A stretch of DNA of 23,176 nt, from NCBI GenBank assembly GCA_900543515.1, contig UQRW01000033.1, forward strand, positions 1 to 23,176, read 5' to 3'. Under the pieces are notes generated by a model. The model was not told the origin of the DNA. It did no database searches and saw nothing but the letters and a program-made list of their open reading frames with translations. This document shows, piece after piece, positions 13,998 through 21,169 of the stretch. Both the position numbers and the translations under genes were made by a program. How positions within the stretch are numbered: the stretch's first letter is position 1; each line of letters opens with the position of its first letter. The DNA comes from an uncultured Collinsella sp. (GTDB lineage: Bacteria > Actinomycetota > Coriobacteriia > Coriobacteriales > Coriobacteriaceae).

Positions 13998-14477
13998 TTA
14001 TTTGGTATGTCCGCCGCCCGCCGTCATTTGGGCCGCATGCTCCAGCTGATCGCTCACGGCCTCCCAGCTTTCGCGGGCCGCTTTCGTGGATCCCGGAAAG
14101 TTGATGACAAGCGTATGCCCACGCTGCATGCACACGGCGCGCGAGAGCATAGCGCGGCGCGTCTTGGTCATGGAGTACGCGCGGATTGCCTCTGCAATAC
14201 CCGGCACATCGCGGTCGCAGACGGCACGCGTCGCCTCGGGCGTCACGTCGCGCATCGAAAGTCCCGTGCCGCCACAGGTGAGCACGACATTGGCGTGGCA
14301 CTCATCGGCAGCTTCCACAATGGCATCACCGATCTCGCTGGCGTCGTCGCGCACGACCACATGTGAGACGACCGTCCAGCCCTGCGCCTCGATAAGTTCC
14401 TCGAGTGCGGCTCCAGCCTCGTCCTGAGCAAGATCGCGCGTATCCGAGCACGTCACGATCGAAATCTTCAACTCCAT
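13998..14477 (-). CDS. MoaB/Mog-type molybdenum cofactor biosynthesis protein
   Basis: The 159-residue protein has the MoaB/Mog fold: KISIVTCSDTR at the N-terminus, then VVLTCGGTGLSMRDVTPEAT (GGTG with the Asp-Thr-Pro-Glu motif) and HTLVINFPGSTKAARESW. The family binds molybdopterin and adenylylates it (Mog) or has an accessory role (MoaB); the length suits either. The ATG at 14477 has AGGAGG upstream. The frame is open further upstream, but that part is a shadow of moeA. It lies 10 bases after the moeA stop and works with MoeA in inserting molybdate into the cofactor. Confidence 0.9.
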   Translation of the reverse strand: MELKISIVTCSDTRDLAQDEAGAALEELIEAQGWTVVSHVVVRDDASEIGDAIVEAADECHANVVLTCGGTGLSMRDVTPEATRAVCDRDVPGIAEAIRAYSMTKTRRAMLSRAVCMQRGHTLVINFPGSTKAARESWEAVSDQLEHAAQMTAGGGHTK

Positions 14478-14487
14478 AGTCTTCCTC

Positions 14488-15750
14488 CTACAACACCGTG
14501 CCCTCGGGCAGGTCGACACGCACGACATCCACGACGTCGCCCGCCTTGAGCTCGCACGGTCCTTCGTCAATACGCAGCAGGCAGTTGGACCGCTGCATCG
14601 TGCCGAGCAGCGCCGAATTCTGCGTCTTGGCCTCGGTCACCAACAGCTCACTGGTCTCGGGGTCGCGCAAAACCGTGGCGCGATCGAAGAAGCGTCGGTC
14701 CTGGCGCTTTTTCACGCCGTGCGTGAGCGTCGCCTGCTGCACGGGACGCACGCCCTCGGCAAAGCCGCGCATCTTGCGAATCGCCGGACGGGCAAGCATC
14801 TCAAAGCCCACATACGCCGCGGCCGGATTGCCTGAAAGCCCTAGGTAGGGCTTGCCCCCGAGCAAGCCAAACGTGATGGCCTTGCCCGGACGCATCGAGA
14901 TGCGATCGAACAGCACCACGCCCTCGCGCCGGACGAGCGCCGTCACGTAGTCGTAATCGCCCGCCGAGGCGCCGCCGCTCGTAATGACAAAATCGCACTC
15001 TCGCGTGGCGCGATGCACCAGCTCGCCAATCGCCTGCTCATCGTCGGGCGCAATACCGTAGAACACGGGCTCGGCGCCGGCATCGAGCGCCTCGGCCATC
15101 AGCGCCGAGGAGTTGGAATCGCGAATCTGACCGCGCGCCGGCAGCTCACCCGGCGCGACCAGCTCCGTGCCCAGCGAGATAATGCCCACGCGCGGAGCGG
15201 CATGCACCTTCACGTTCGCATACCCGGCGCTCGCCAGCAGGCCGGCGCCCGCCGGAGCCACAACCTCGCCGGCGTGCATCACAACATCGCCGGCATGGGC
15301 CTCCTCGGCGGCAGAGCGAACATTCTCCCCCACCTTGGCCGGCGCCGAGAACCTCACACGCGAGCCCTCGTTGCCGTCACCGTCGAGCACATCAACGATC
15401 TCGTACTTCACCACGGCATCGGCACCTTCGGGTACCGGCGCGCCCGTCATGATGCGGACTGTCTCGCCCGCGCCGATTGTGCCCTCAAACACATGGCCCG
15501 CGGCCTCGTGTCCGATAACGTCGAGCGTCACCGGCGCCTCGCCAGATGCCTGCGCCAAGTCCGCCGAGCGCACGGCATATCCGTCCATAGCGCTGTTGGC
15601 AAACGGCGAGATGTCGATATCGGCCACCGCGTCCTCGGCCAAGGGAAGACCGGCGGCCTGCCACACGGGAATCTCGATGAGATCCGTCGGAGCAACGTGC
15701 GACAGGACAATCGACTGCGCGTCCTCCAGTGGAATGAGTTTCTCTGCCAT
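14488..15750 (-). CDS. moeA: Molybdopterin molybdenumtransferase
   Basis: MoeA inserts molybdate into adenylylated molybdopterin to give active molybdenum cofactor. The 420-residue protein shows the four-domain family layout: IDISPFANSAMDGYAVR (about 45-60), the RIMTGAPVPEGADAVV motif, the MogA-like domain with VGIISLGTEL and VITSGGASAGDYDYV, then KPYLGLSGNPAAAYVGFE, and a C-terminal beta-barrel domain. The ATG at 15750 has AAGAGG upstream; a GTG two codons earlier is possible. It heads the moeA-moaB unit and is divergent from the ClC gene. Coupling with modABC in the same strand and region indicates a molybdenum locus. Confidence 0.94.
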   Translation of the reverse strand: MAEKLIPLEDAQSIVLSHVAPTDLIEIPVWQAAGLPLAEDAVADIDISPFANSAMDGYAVRSADLAQASGEAPVTLDVIGHEAAGHVFEGTIGAGETVRIMTGAPVPEGADAVVKYEIVDVLDGDGNEGSRVRFSAPAKVGENVRSAAEEAHAGDVVMHAGEVVAPAGAGLLASAGYANVKVHAAPRVGIISLGTELVAPGELPARGQIRDSNSSALMAEALDAGAEPVFYGIAPDDEQAIGELVHRATRECDFVITSGGASAGDYDYVTALVRREGVVLFDRISMRPGKAITFGLLGGKPYLGLSGNPAAAYVGFEMLARPAIRKMRGFAEGVRPVQQATLTHGVKKRQDRRFFDRATVLRDPETSELLVTEAKTQNSALLGTMQRSNCLLRIDEGPCELKAGDVVDVVRVDLPEGTVL

Positions 15751-15808
15751 ATGCACCTCTTAATGCCACGGCGCACAACAGGGGCGCCGATTCTTTATGC
15801 TTTTCTCA

Positions 15809-15814
15809 GTATAA
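15809..15814 (-). promoter_or_regulatory. Candidate -10 of the moeA-moaB unit
   Basis: TATACT on the minus strand lies about 60 bases before the moeA start, with a weak -35. Confidence 0.35.
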
Positions 15815-15925
15815 TCCCCCGATGCACGGCCGCGACTCGGCCTGTACCCGCAAATACACCTGTCGGTTGCAGGCCGCGAAACAGAATGGAAACCAACCCA
15901 CCGGCTCGTCGCGTTTACCGCGTTT

Positions 15926-15931
15926 TATAAT
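15926..15931 (+). promoter_or_regulatory. Candidate -10 of the ClC gene
   Basis: A perfect TATAAT lies about 30 bases before the ATG at 15962. The -35 region is not recognisable. Confidence 0.45.
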
Positions 15932-15961
15932 TGCTTGCGTTGCAACCTAAAAGAGGAACGT

Positions 15962-17383
15962 ATGGCTCATAACGACAAACCCGAAAGCGCAAACAAAGCG
16001 CAGGATCATTTCCAGCCGCTCGACGACGGCGGTTTTTTCTCCCTTAATGACGTCATCACGGCAGGCAGGCATCAACTTACCCGCTCCGAGCATCTCTTGG
16101 CTGCCGACACGCGCCGCAACGCCCGCAACCTACTAGCGAGCACTAAGTTGCTCGTGCTCGTCGTCACCGTATCGCTCGCCATGGGCGTTGCCGCTTGGGC
16201 GTTTTTGGCCTCGTTGAATATCGCGACTGACTATCGCGAGCACCATGCGTGGATTTACGCGCTGCTTCCCGTTGTGGGCGTTGCCACCGCATGGGTGTAC
16301 AAAAACCACGGTCTTGCCGCCAAACGCGGTAACAACCTGGTCATCGACTCCGCTCTGGGCACACGCCTCATCCATATGCGCATGGCCGTCCTCACCTTCG
16401 TCTGCTCCACGCTCACGCACCTCACCGGCGGATCGGCCGGTCGTGAGGGAGCTGCGGTGCAGATTGGCGGCACCATCGCCAGCAACATCTCGAGCCTCGC
16501 CCACCTCAAAAAGCATGACCACCACGACCTCATGCTCGCCGGCATCTCGTCGGCCTTTGGCGCCGTATTCGGTTCGCCCCTTGCCGGAGCTTTCTTTGGC
16601 ATGGAGATGTGCTTTATCGGCAAGATCGACTACACCGCGGGCATCTACTGCCTGGTCGCCTCGTTTACCGGCTACTTTACATCACTCGCCCTGGGTACCG
16701 AGTACGAAGCGAATGTCATCGCCAGCGTTCCCAACATGACACCACGGACGGTTGTCATCGTTGTTATCAGCGCCATTATCTTCGGTCTGACGGCACGCCT
16801 CTTTGCCTGGTCAGTTCGAACCGTCAAGAGCCTCTACGGTCGCTTTATCACCAATTACCTCGTTCGCGCACTCATAGGCGCACTCGTGGTTTTGGCCGCC
16901 TATGCCCTTCTCGACGCCTGGGACTACGCCGGCCTTTCCACGTGGCTTTCCGGCGCCGGATTTGCCGGCAACACCACCCTGGCAGACGCAGCCATCAAGT
17001 TGGTCGTCACAGCGCTTACCCTGGGTGCGGGCTTCCAAGGCGGCGAGGTCACGCCCCTGTTTGGCATCGGTGCGGCGCTCGGCGGCTGGATCGGTTGCCT
17101 CGTCGGAATCGACCCCAGTTTTCTGGCGGCTCTCGGCATGCTCGGCGTGTTCTGTGCCGGCCTCAACGTGCCCATCACCACCTGCATGATGGCCATCGAC
17201 CTGTTCCACGGCACGGCAGCCGGGTTCTTTGTCATCGTTGCCTTTATCAGCTACCTAACTGCCGGACACCGCGGCGTGTACCCCGCCCAGCGCATCATCT
17301 CGCCCAAGCGCCGTTCGCTTATTGTGGATGAGGGCGGTACGGTAGCGGATGCTATCGAGCGCCACAACGACCTGATAGAGTAG
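15962..17383 (+). CDS. ClC-family anion channel/antiporter (possibly fluoride type)
   Basis: The 473-residue membrane protein has the ClC signatures: GGSAGREGAAVQIGG (residues about 156-170; GREGA where most ClC proteins have GREGP), ISSAFGAVFGSPLAGAFFGMEM, and GAGFQGGEVTPLFGIGAALGG as the equivalent of the GxFxP motif. The usual GSGIP chloride-binding loop is replaced by KRGNNLVIDSAL (about 121-132). Both changes recall the fluoride/proton antiporter clade (CLC-F), so fluoride export is possible, but no fluoride riboswitch is upstream. A hydrophilic N-terminal region of about 60 residues precedes the first span. The ATG at 15962 has AGAGGA upstream. The lipid kinase gene follows on the same strand. 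Confidence 0.88.
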   Translation: MAHNDKPESANKAQDHFQPLDDGGFFSLNDVITAGRHQLTRSEHLLAADTRRNARNLLASTKLLVLVVTVSLAMGVAAWAFLASLNIATDYREHHAWIYALLPVVGVATAWVYKNHGLAAKRGNNLVIDSALGTRLIHMRMAVLTFVCSTLTHLTGGSAGREGAAVQIGGTIASNISSLAHLKKHDHHDLMLAGISSAFGAVFGSPLAGAFFGMEMCFIGKIDYTAGIYCLVASFTGYFTSLALGTEYEANVIASVPNMTPRTVVIVVISAIIFGLTARLFAWSVRTVKSLYGRFITNYLVRALIGALVVLAAYALLDAWDYAGLSTWLSGAGFAGNTTLADAAIKLVVTALTLGAGFQGGEVTPLFGIGAALGGWIGCLVGIDPSFLAALGMLGVFCAGLNVPITTCMMAIDLFHGTAAGFFVIVAFISYLTAGHRGVYPAQRIISPKRRSLIVDEGGTVADAIERHNDLIE

Positions 17384-17470
17384 ACGTAAGTATTCGACGT
17401 GCAGCCACAATCGGGGGCAATTCGACCTGAGCGCGACCGCACCGTCACGTCATACGCCGGGAGTCGCCCC

Positions 17471-18433
17471 ATGCACGCAACTGATTTTGGCCGCACGCTC
17501 ATCATCGCCAACCCAGCCGCCCAGTCGGGTGCGGCGCACGAAGTTGCCGAGCGCCTGCAACGCTTTTTGGACATGACTGCACGCGCATCCCAGTTTGACT
17601 TGGTGCTAACCGAGCGCATGGGACACGCCAAGGAGCTGGCCGCACAGGCCCAGGGCTATCGCACCGTTATCGCCCTTGGCGGCGACGGCGTGATTCACGA
17701 GGTCGTCAACGGGCTTATGACGCAAGAGGAGGACACCCGCCCCGCTCTTGCCATCCTACCCGTGGGCTCTGGCAACGATTTTGCCCAAACGCTCGGCATC
17801 GACGATTTCTCCGGTAAGGATTTTGGCGCGCTGCTCACCTGCGAGCTGCAGCGTCAGGACATCGGGCGCATTCGCTCGTGGAGCCCTGCGAGCGGCAGCG
17901 GAGAGGCTACCGTTGAGTACTACGACCAGACGCTCTCGGTCGGCATCGATGCCGCCATCGGCCTGGGCACCACCGAGCTGCGCAAAAAGACGGGCCTCGC
18001 CGGCGCTCCGCTCTACACCCTATCGGGACTTGAGCAGTTTGGCCTGCGCTATCGCAACTACCCCATGACCATCAGCTTTGATGGCGCGCCCGCCGAGCGC
18101 GTGCGGGCGATCATCATGGCAATTCAGCTGGGTCCTACCTATGGCTCGGGCTATCGCATCTGCCCCGATGCCGACCCCTGCGACGGCGTACTCGACGTCT
18201 GCTACGCCTGCGGCCCCGTTCCGCGTGCGGTTGCCCTGCCTATGTTTCTTTCGGCCAAGGACGGCCACCATACCAAGTTGCCGCCGGTTCGCATGCGCCG
18301 CTGCCGCCATGTCGAGCTCACCTTTGAGGAGCCCGACTACCCCATCCAGGCCGACGGCGAGCCCGTTGTCGCCTCGCGCATCGAGGTCGACATCCTTGCC
18401 GGCGTCCTCCACGTCTGGCATCCCACCCGCTAA
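17471..18433 (+). CDS. Diacylglycerol kinase family lipid kinase (DagK/YegS-like)
   Basis: The 320-residue protein belongs to the DAGK-catalytic/NAD-kinase-like family. It has RTLIIANPAAQSG at the N-terminus, the nucleotide loop VIALGGDGVIHEVVNGLM (GGDG 70-73), LPVGSGNDFAQTLGI (about 96-110), and a C-terminal beta-sandwich ending in YPIQADGEPV. Such enzymes phosphorylate diacylglycerol or a related lipid at the inner membrane face to recycle it into phospholipid. The ATG at 17471 has GGGAG seven bases upstream; a GTG at 17399 in frame lacks a good ribosome site. It starts 87 bases after the ClC gene. The substrate cannot be told from the sequence. Confidence 0.9.
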   Translation: MHATDFGRTLIIANPAAQSGAAHEVAERLQRFLDMTARASQFDLVLTERMGHAKELAAQAQGYRTVIALGGDGVIHEVVNGLMTQEEDTRPALAILPVGSGNDFAQTLGIDDFSGKDFGALLTCELQRQDIGRIRSWSPASGSGEATVEYYDQTLSVGIDAAIGLGTTELRKKTGLAGAPLYTLSGLEQFGLRYRNYPMTISFDGAPAERVRAIIMAIQLGPTYGSGYRICPDADPCDGVLDVCYACGPVPRAVALPMFLSAKDGHHTKLPPVRMRRCRHVELTFEEPDYPIQADGEPVVASRIEVDILAGVLHVWHPTR

Positions 18434-18443
18434 CCCCACCTAA

Positions 18444-18508
18444 GTTGCGGTGAAATAGGGACTGTTTATGCAGCAAAAGCCGCAAAACAGTCCCTATTTC
18501 ACCGCAAC
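18444..18508. repeat. Long perfect hairpin, TTGCGGTGAAATAG family, second copy
   Basis: The arms 18444-18467 and 18485-18508 are 24 bases and perfectly complementary (GTTGCGGTGAAATAGGGAC at the outer end). The 17-base loop can partly extend the stem and has a GCAAAAGC core. It is the 1323-1393 type with a different inner arm and an inverted loop. It lies between the convergent lipid kinase and release factor genes and could act as a two-way transcription stop, although neither side has a strong T-tract. Confidence 0.85.
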
Positions 18509-18520
18509 GTATTGAGAAGA

Positions 18521-18901
18521 TCATTCGTCGCTGCCCAGTTTGCGACGGTTGGCCTTTTTGATAGCGTTGAAGTGCTTGTCGTTGAGCCTGCGCTGGCGCG
18601 ATCGCTGAGGCACCTTGGTCTTTACGCGTCGGCGCGGTGGACGCCCGCGACGCTCAAGCTCTGCCCTCAGCTTACGCAGACAGCAGCTGCGATTCTGAAA
18701 CTGGCTGCGGCTCTCGCGCGCCGTCACGGTAATCCCCGAAGGGATATGTTTCATGCGTACCGCCGAGTCCGTCGTGTTCACGCCCTGTCCGCCCGGACCC
18801 GTCGCGCGAAACACCTGCACCTCGCAATCGCGCGCCAACTCCTCGACCGACATCTCGGCATAGCGCGCATACTCGCGCCATTCCATCTTGTTCTCATCCA
18901 T
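18521..18901 (-). CDS. Peptide chain release factor-like protein (ArfB/YaeJ type)
   Basis: The 126-residue protein contains the peptidyl-tRNA hydrolysis motif GGQ (37-39) in FRATGPGGQGVNTTDSAVR, then IPSGITVTARESRSQFQNR. Its tail is strongly basic (RRRVKTKVPQRSRQRRLNDK), the type that enters the empty mRNA channel in ArfB. There is no codon-recognition domain, so it is a rescue factor of stalled ribosomes rather than a canonical RF1/RF2. The GVNTTDSAVR wording is closer to RF1/RF2 than to E. coli ArfB, so it may belong to a distinct release-factor-like group. The ATG at 18901 has GGGAGG seven bases upstream. The frame upstream is a read-through of the terminator hairpin. Confidence 0.85.
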   Translation of the reverse strand: MDENKMEWREYARYAEMSVEELARDCEVQVFRATGPGGQGVNTTDSAVRMKHIPSGITVTARESRSQFQNRSCCLRKLRAELERRGRPPRRRVKTKVPQRSRQRRLNDKHFNAIKKANRRKLGSDE

Positions 18902-18920
18902 ATCAGCACCTCCCCTCATA

Positions 18921-18957
18921 CAAAAAATGTGACAAAGGGACAGTCCCTTTGTCACAT
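18921..18957 (-). terminator. Intrinsic terminator of xpt, TGTGACAAAGGGAC-type palindrome
   Basis: The arms 18927-18941 and 18943-18957 are 15 bases, perfectly complementary around a single central base, and are followed on the minus strand by TTTTTTG. It lies 28 bases after the xpt stop and 20 bases before the release factor start. Confidence 0.85.
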
Positions 18958-18984
18958 CGCATACCAATCGCTTGTGTTGCGCGC

Positions 18985-19563
18985 TTAGGCGAAGGTGATC
19001 TCGCCGTTCTCGCAGTCCATATCGGCGATACGGGCCAAGCTCTCAACGCGGAAGCCGCGCTTACGGAGCTTATCGCCGCCGCCCTGGAAGCCCTTCTCAA
19101 CGGCGATGCCAATGCCGGCAACTTCGGCGCCCGCAGCCTCGCAGATCTTAATAAGGCCCTCAAGCGCGCAGCCGTTGGCCAGGAAGTCGTCGATAATCAG
19201 GACCTTATCGCCCTCGGACAGGAAACGCTTACCCACGATAACCGGGTACTCCTTCTGCTTGGTAAAGGAATAGATGGTCGTGGCATACTGCTCGCCGTCA
19301 AGGTTGATGGACTGGGCCTTCTTGGCAAAGACCACCGGCACGCCGCCAAAATGCTGAGCCGCGATGCAGGCCATACCAATGCCCGAAGCCTCGATCGTCA
19401 GGATCTTGTTGATCTCGACACCCTCGAACAGACGGGCCCACTCGGCACCCATGTGGTCGAACAGCTCAACGTCGCACTGGTGGTTGAGGAAGGCATCAAC
19501 CTTAAGGACGTTACCGGCCTTTACGATGCCGTCATGGCGAATACGATCCTCAAGCTCCTGCAT
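18985..19563 (-). CDS. xpt: Xanthine phosphoribosyltransferase
   Basis: Xpt converts xanthine and PRPP to XMP in purine salvage. The product is 192 residues, the usual length. Motifs: KILTIEASGIGMACIAAQHFGGVPVVFAKK (about 53-82), the Xpt segment YSFTKQKEYPVIVGKRFL, and the PRPP loop VLIIDDFLANG (121-131). The ATG at 19563 has AAGGGG seven bases upstream. The 160 bases upstream do not show the conserved core of a purine riboswitch, which xpt often carries in Firmicutes. The MFS gene ends upstream on the same strand. Confidence 0.95.
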   Translation of the reverse strand: MQELEDRIRHDGIVKAGNVLKVDAFLNHQCDVELFDHMGAEWARLFEGVEINKILTIEASGIGMACIAAQHFGGVPVVFAKKAQSINLDGEQYATTIYSFTKQKEYPVIVGKRFLSEGDKVLIIDDFLANGCALEGLIKICEAAGAEVAGIGIAVEKGFQGGGDKLRKRGFRVESLARIADMDCENGEITFA

Positions 19564-19723
19564 GGCGCAACCCCTTCTCGCGGCAACGATACCGCGCGAT
19601 TAATAAACGTTGTTCGATAGTCTACCACGGACCGACCCCCGCCCGCCCCACAAGCCACATCGCACCATAAAGCTGCAAGACCAGTAGATAGGCCCGATTC
19701 GTGGCAGACAGCCTCCCAACACG

Positions 19724-21028
19724 CTAATGCCGGGTGCGCGTCCTCACCAAACGTACCAATGTGAGCGCAAAGCCCACGGTAGCAACGGCCATCAGCACGT
19801 AGAATACCAAACGGAAGCCAAAGAGGAACACGTCCGGACGACCCGCCACATAGCTCGTGACCGTCTTGCCCATCGCCGCGCTCGTCTGTCCATACAGGAT
19901 GCGCGACGCCGCCGTAATACCCAGCGCTATGCCCGCATAGCGCGCCAAGCTGCTCAAGCTGCCCGCAAAGCCAAGCGCCTCACGCGGAGCCGAACCCATA
20001 TACAGCGAATTATTGGGACTCTGGAAGATCGACGTGCCGCACGACATAAACGCGACGCAGCACACAATCATCAAGATGGAAGAGTGCTCGTCAAGCGTGC
20101 TCACCGCAAAGAGACCGCACACGTACACGCCCAGGCCAACGGCCGTGGGCGCTTCACAACCAACACGGTCGGACACCGAGCCCGAAAGCGGGCCCACAAA
20201 GGCATTCACGACCGGCATCGCCAAAAACAACAGGCCGGAGATATCGGAGCTAAAGCCGTGGGCATCCTGAAAGTAGAACGGCAGCACAAACTCGGAGGCA
20301 CCGATACCCACGAACACGATAAGCATGCAAGCCAGGTTAATCGTGAAAGCCGAGCTCGCAAAGCAGCGACGCGCCGCCTCTGTCAACGGCATAGGGCGTT
20401 CGCCAGCCTCCGGCTTGACATGCGGCAGAGTGTAGAGTCCCACGATAAACGAGATGACGCCAATGGGAAGGTTGATGAGGAAGATGCTCTCCCAGGGAAA
20501 GCTCGCCACCAGCACGCCGCCGAGCACGGGGCCGCACATCATGCCAAGAGCCACAAAGGTCGCCAGAATGCCCATGGCACGACCGCGCTCACGCGCCGGA
20601 AACGACTCGGTGATGATGCCCATATTGTTGGCCATCGCGGCGGCACAGCCAATGCCCTGCACGAAACGCGCCAAGATAAGCACCTCGAGCGAAGCCGAAA
20701 GCCCGCAAAGCAGCGAGCCACCCGTAAAGACGATCACACCAAGCTGGAACACATTCACCTTGCCGCGCACATCGCCCAAGCGACCAAACGGCAGCATGGC
20801 GACACACGTCGCGAGCAGATACGCCGAGCTCACGAGCTGAATGCGGTCGAGACCCACCCCCAGCTCCTTTTGCATCACTGGGAGCGCCACCGTCACGATG
20901 CTCGCATCCAGACACGCCATAAAGGTCATGGCGAGCACGGTGAACAGAATCGCCCATTTATTCTTACCGTGGGTGTCGCCCTCCAGGGCAATGTGTTCGC
21001 GGCGCAGCTGCTCGGCAGTTTTCTCCAT
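19724..21028 (-). CDS. MFS transporter, multidrug efflux type (EmrB/QacA-like)
   Basis: The 434-residue protein has many membrane spans: a first span with MTFMACLDASIVTVALP (the D-x-S/T motif of the DHA family), the MFS motif A GRLGDVRGK at about 78-86, and an antiporter motif C region MMCGPVLGGVLVASFPWESIFLINLPIG (as in proton antiporters of the DHA2 family). Export of drugs or metabolites with proton exchange is likely; the substrate is unknown. The ATG at 21028 is preceded by AAAGGA; the nine extra codons upstream in frame lie next to a terminator. It is immediately downstream of the metY terminator, with no evident promoter between. Confidence 0.9.
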   Translation of the reverse strand: MEKTAEQLRREHIALEGDTHGKNKWAILFTVLAMTFMACLDASIVTVALPVMQKELGVGLDRIQLVSSAYLLATCVAMLPFGRLGDVRGKVNVFQLGVIVFTGGSLLCGLSASLEVLILARFVQGIGCAAAMANNMGIITESFPARERGRAMGILATFVALGMMCGPVLGGVLVASFPWESIFLINLPIGVISFIVGLYTLPHVKPEAGERPMPLTEAARRCFASSAFTINLACMLIVFVGIGASEFVLPFYFQDAHGFSSDISGLLFLAMPVVNAFVGPLSGSVSDRVGCEAPTAVGLGVYVCGLFAVSTLDEHSSILMIVCCVAFMSCGTSIFQSPNNSLYMGSAPREALGFAGSLSSLARYAGIALGITAASRILYGQTSAAMGKTVTSYVAGRPDVFLFGFRLVFYVLMAVATVGFALTLVRLVRTRTRH

Positions 21029-21053
21029 GTATATCCTTTCTATCGTGCAACGC

Positions 21054-21100
21054 AAAAACGGGACCCCAATCGCCTACAAACGGTCACGATCGGGGTCCCG
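21054..21100 (-). terminator. Intrinsic terminator of the O-acetylhomoserine sulfhydrylase gene
   Basis: On the minus strand CGGGACCCCGATCG pairs with CGATTGGGGTCCCG (14 bp with one G-U), followed by TTTTTG. It ends 26 bases before the start codon of the MFS gene. Confidence 0.9.
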
Positions 21101-21169
21101 CCTACGGAATCGGAACTATGAGGACGTCGTCAGCCGAAAAGCCGCCCCACGCCTCGCACGCACGTTAGC

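Noticed and set aside
15817..15961. Fluoride (crcB) riboswitch before the ClC gene
   Set aside because: The conserved GATGGTG and ATGACTCCTAC-like blocks are not present in the 145 bases upstream.
19564..19723. Purine riboswitch before xpt
   Set aside because: The TATA-rich junction and the two conserved loops of the guanine aptamer cannot be found in the 160 bases upstream.
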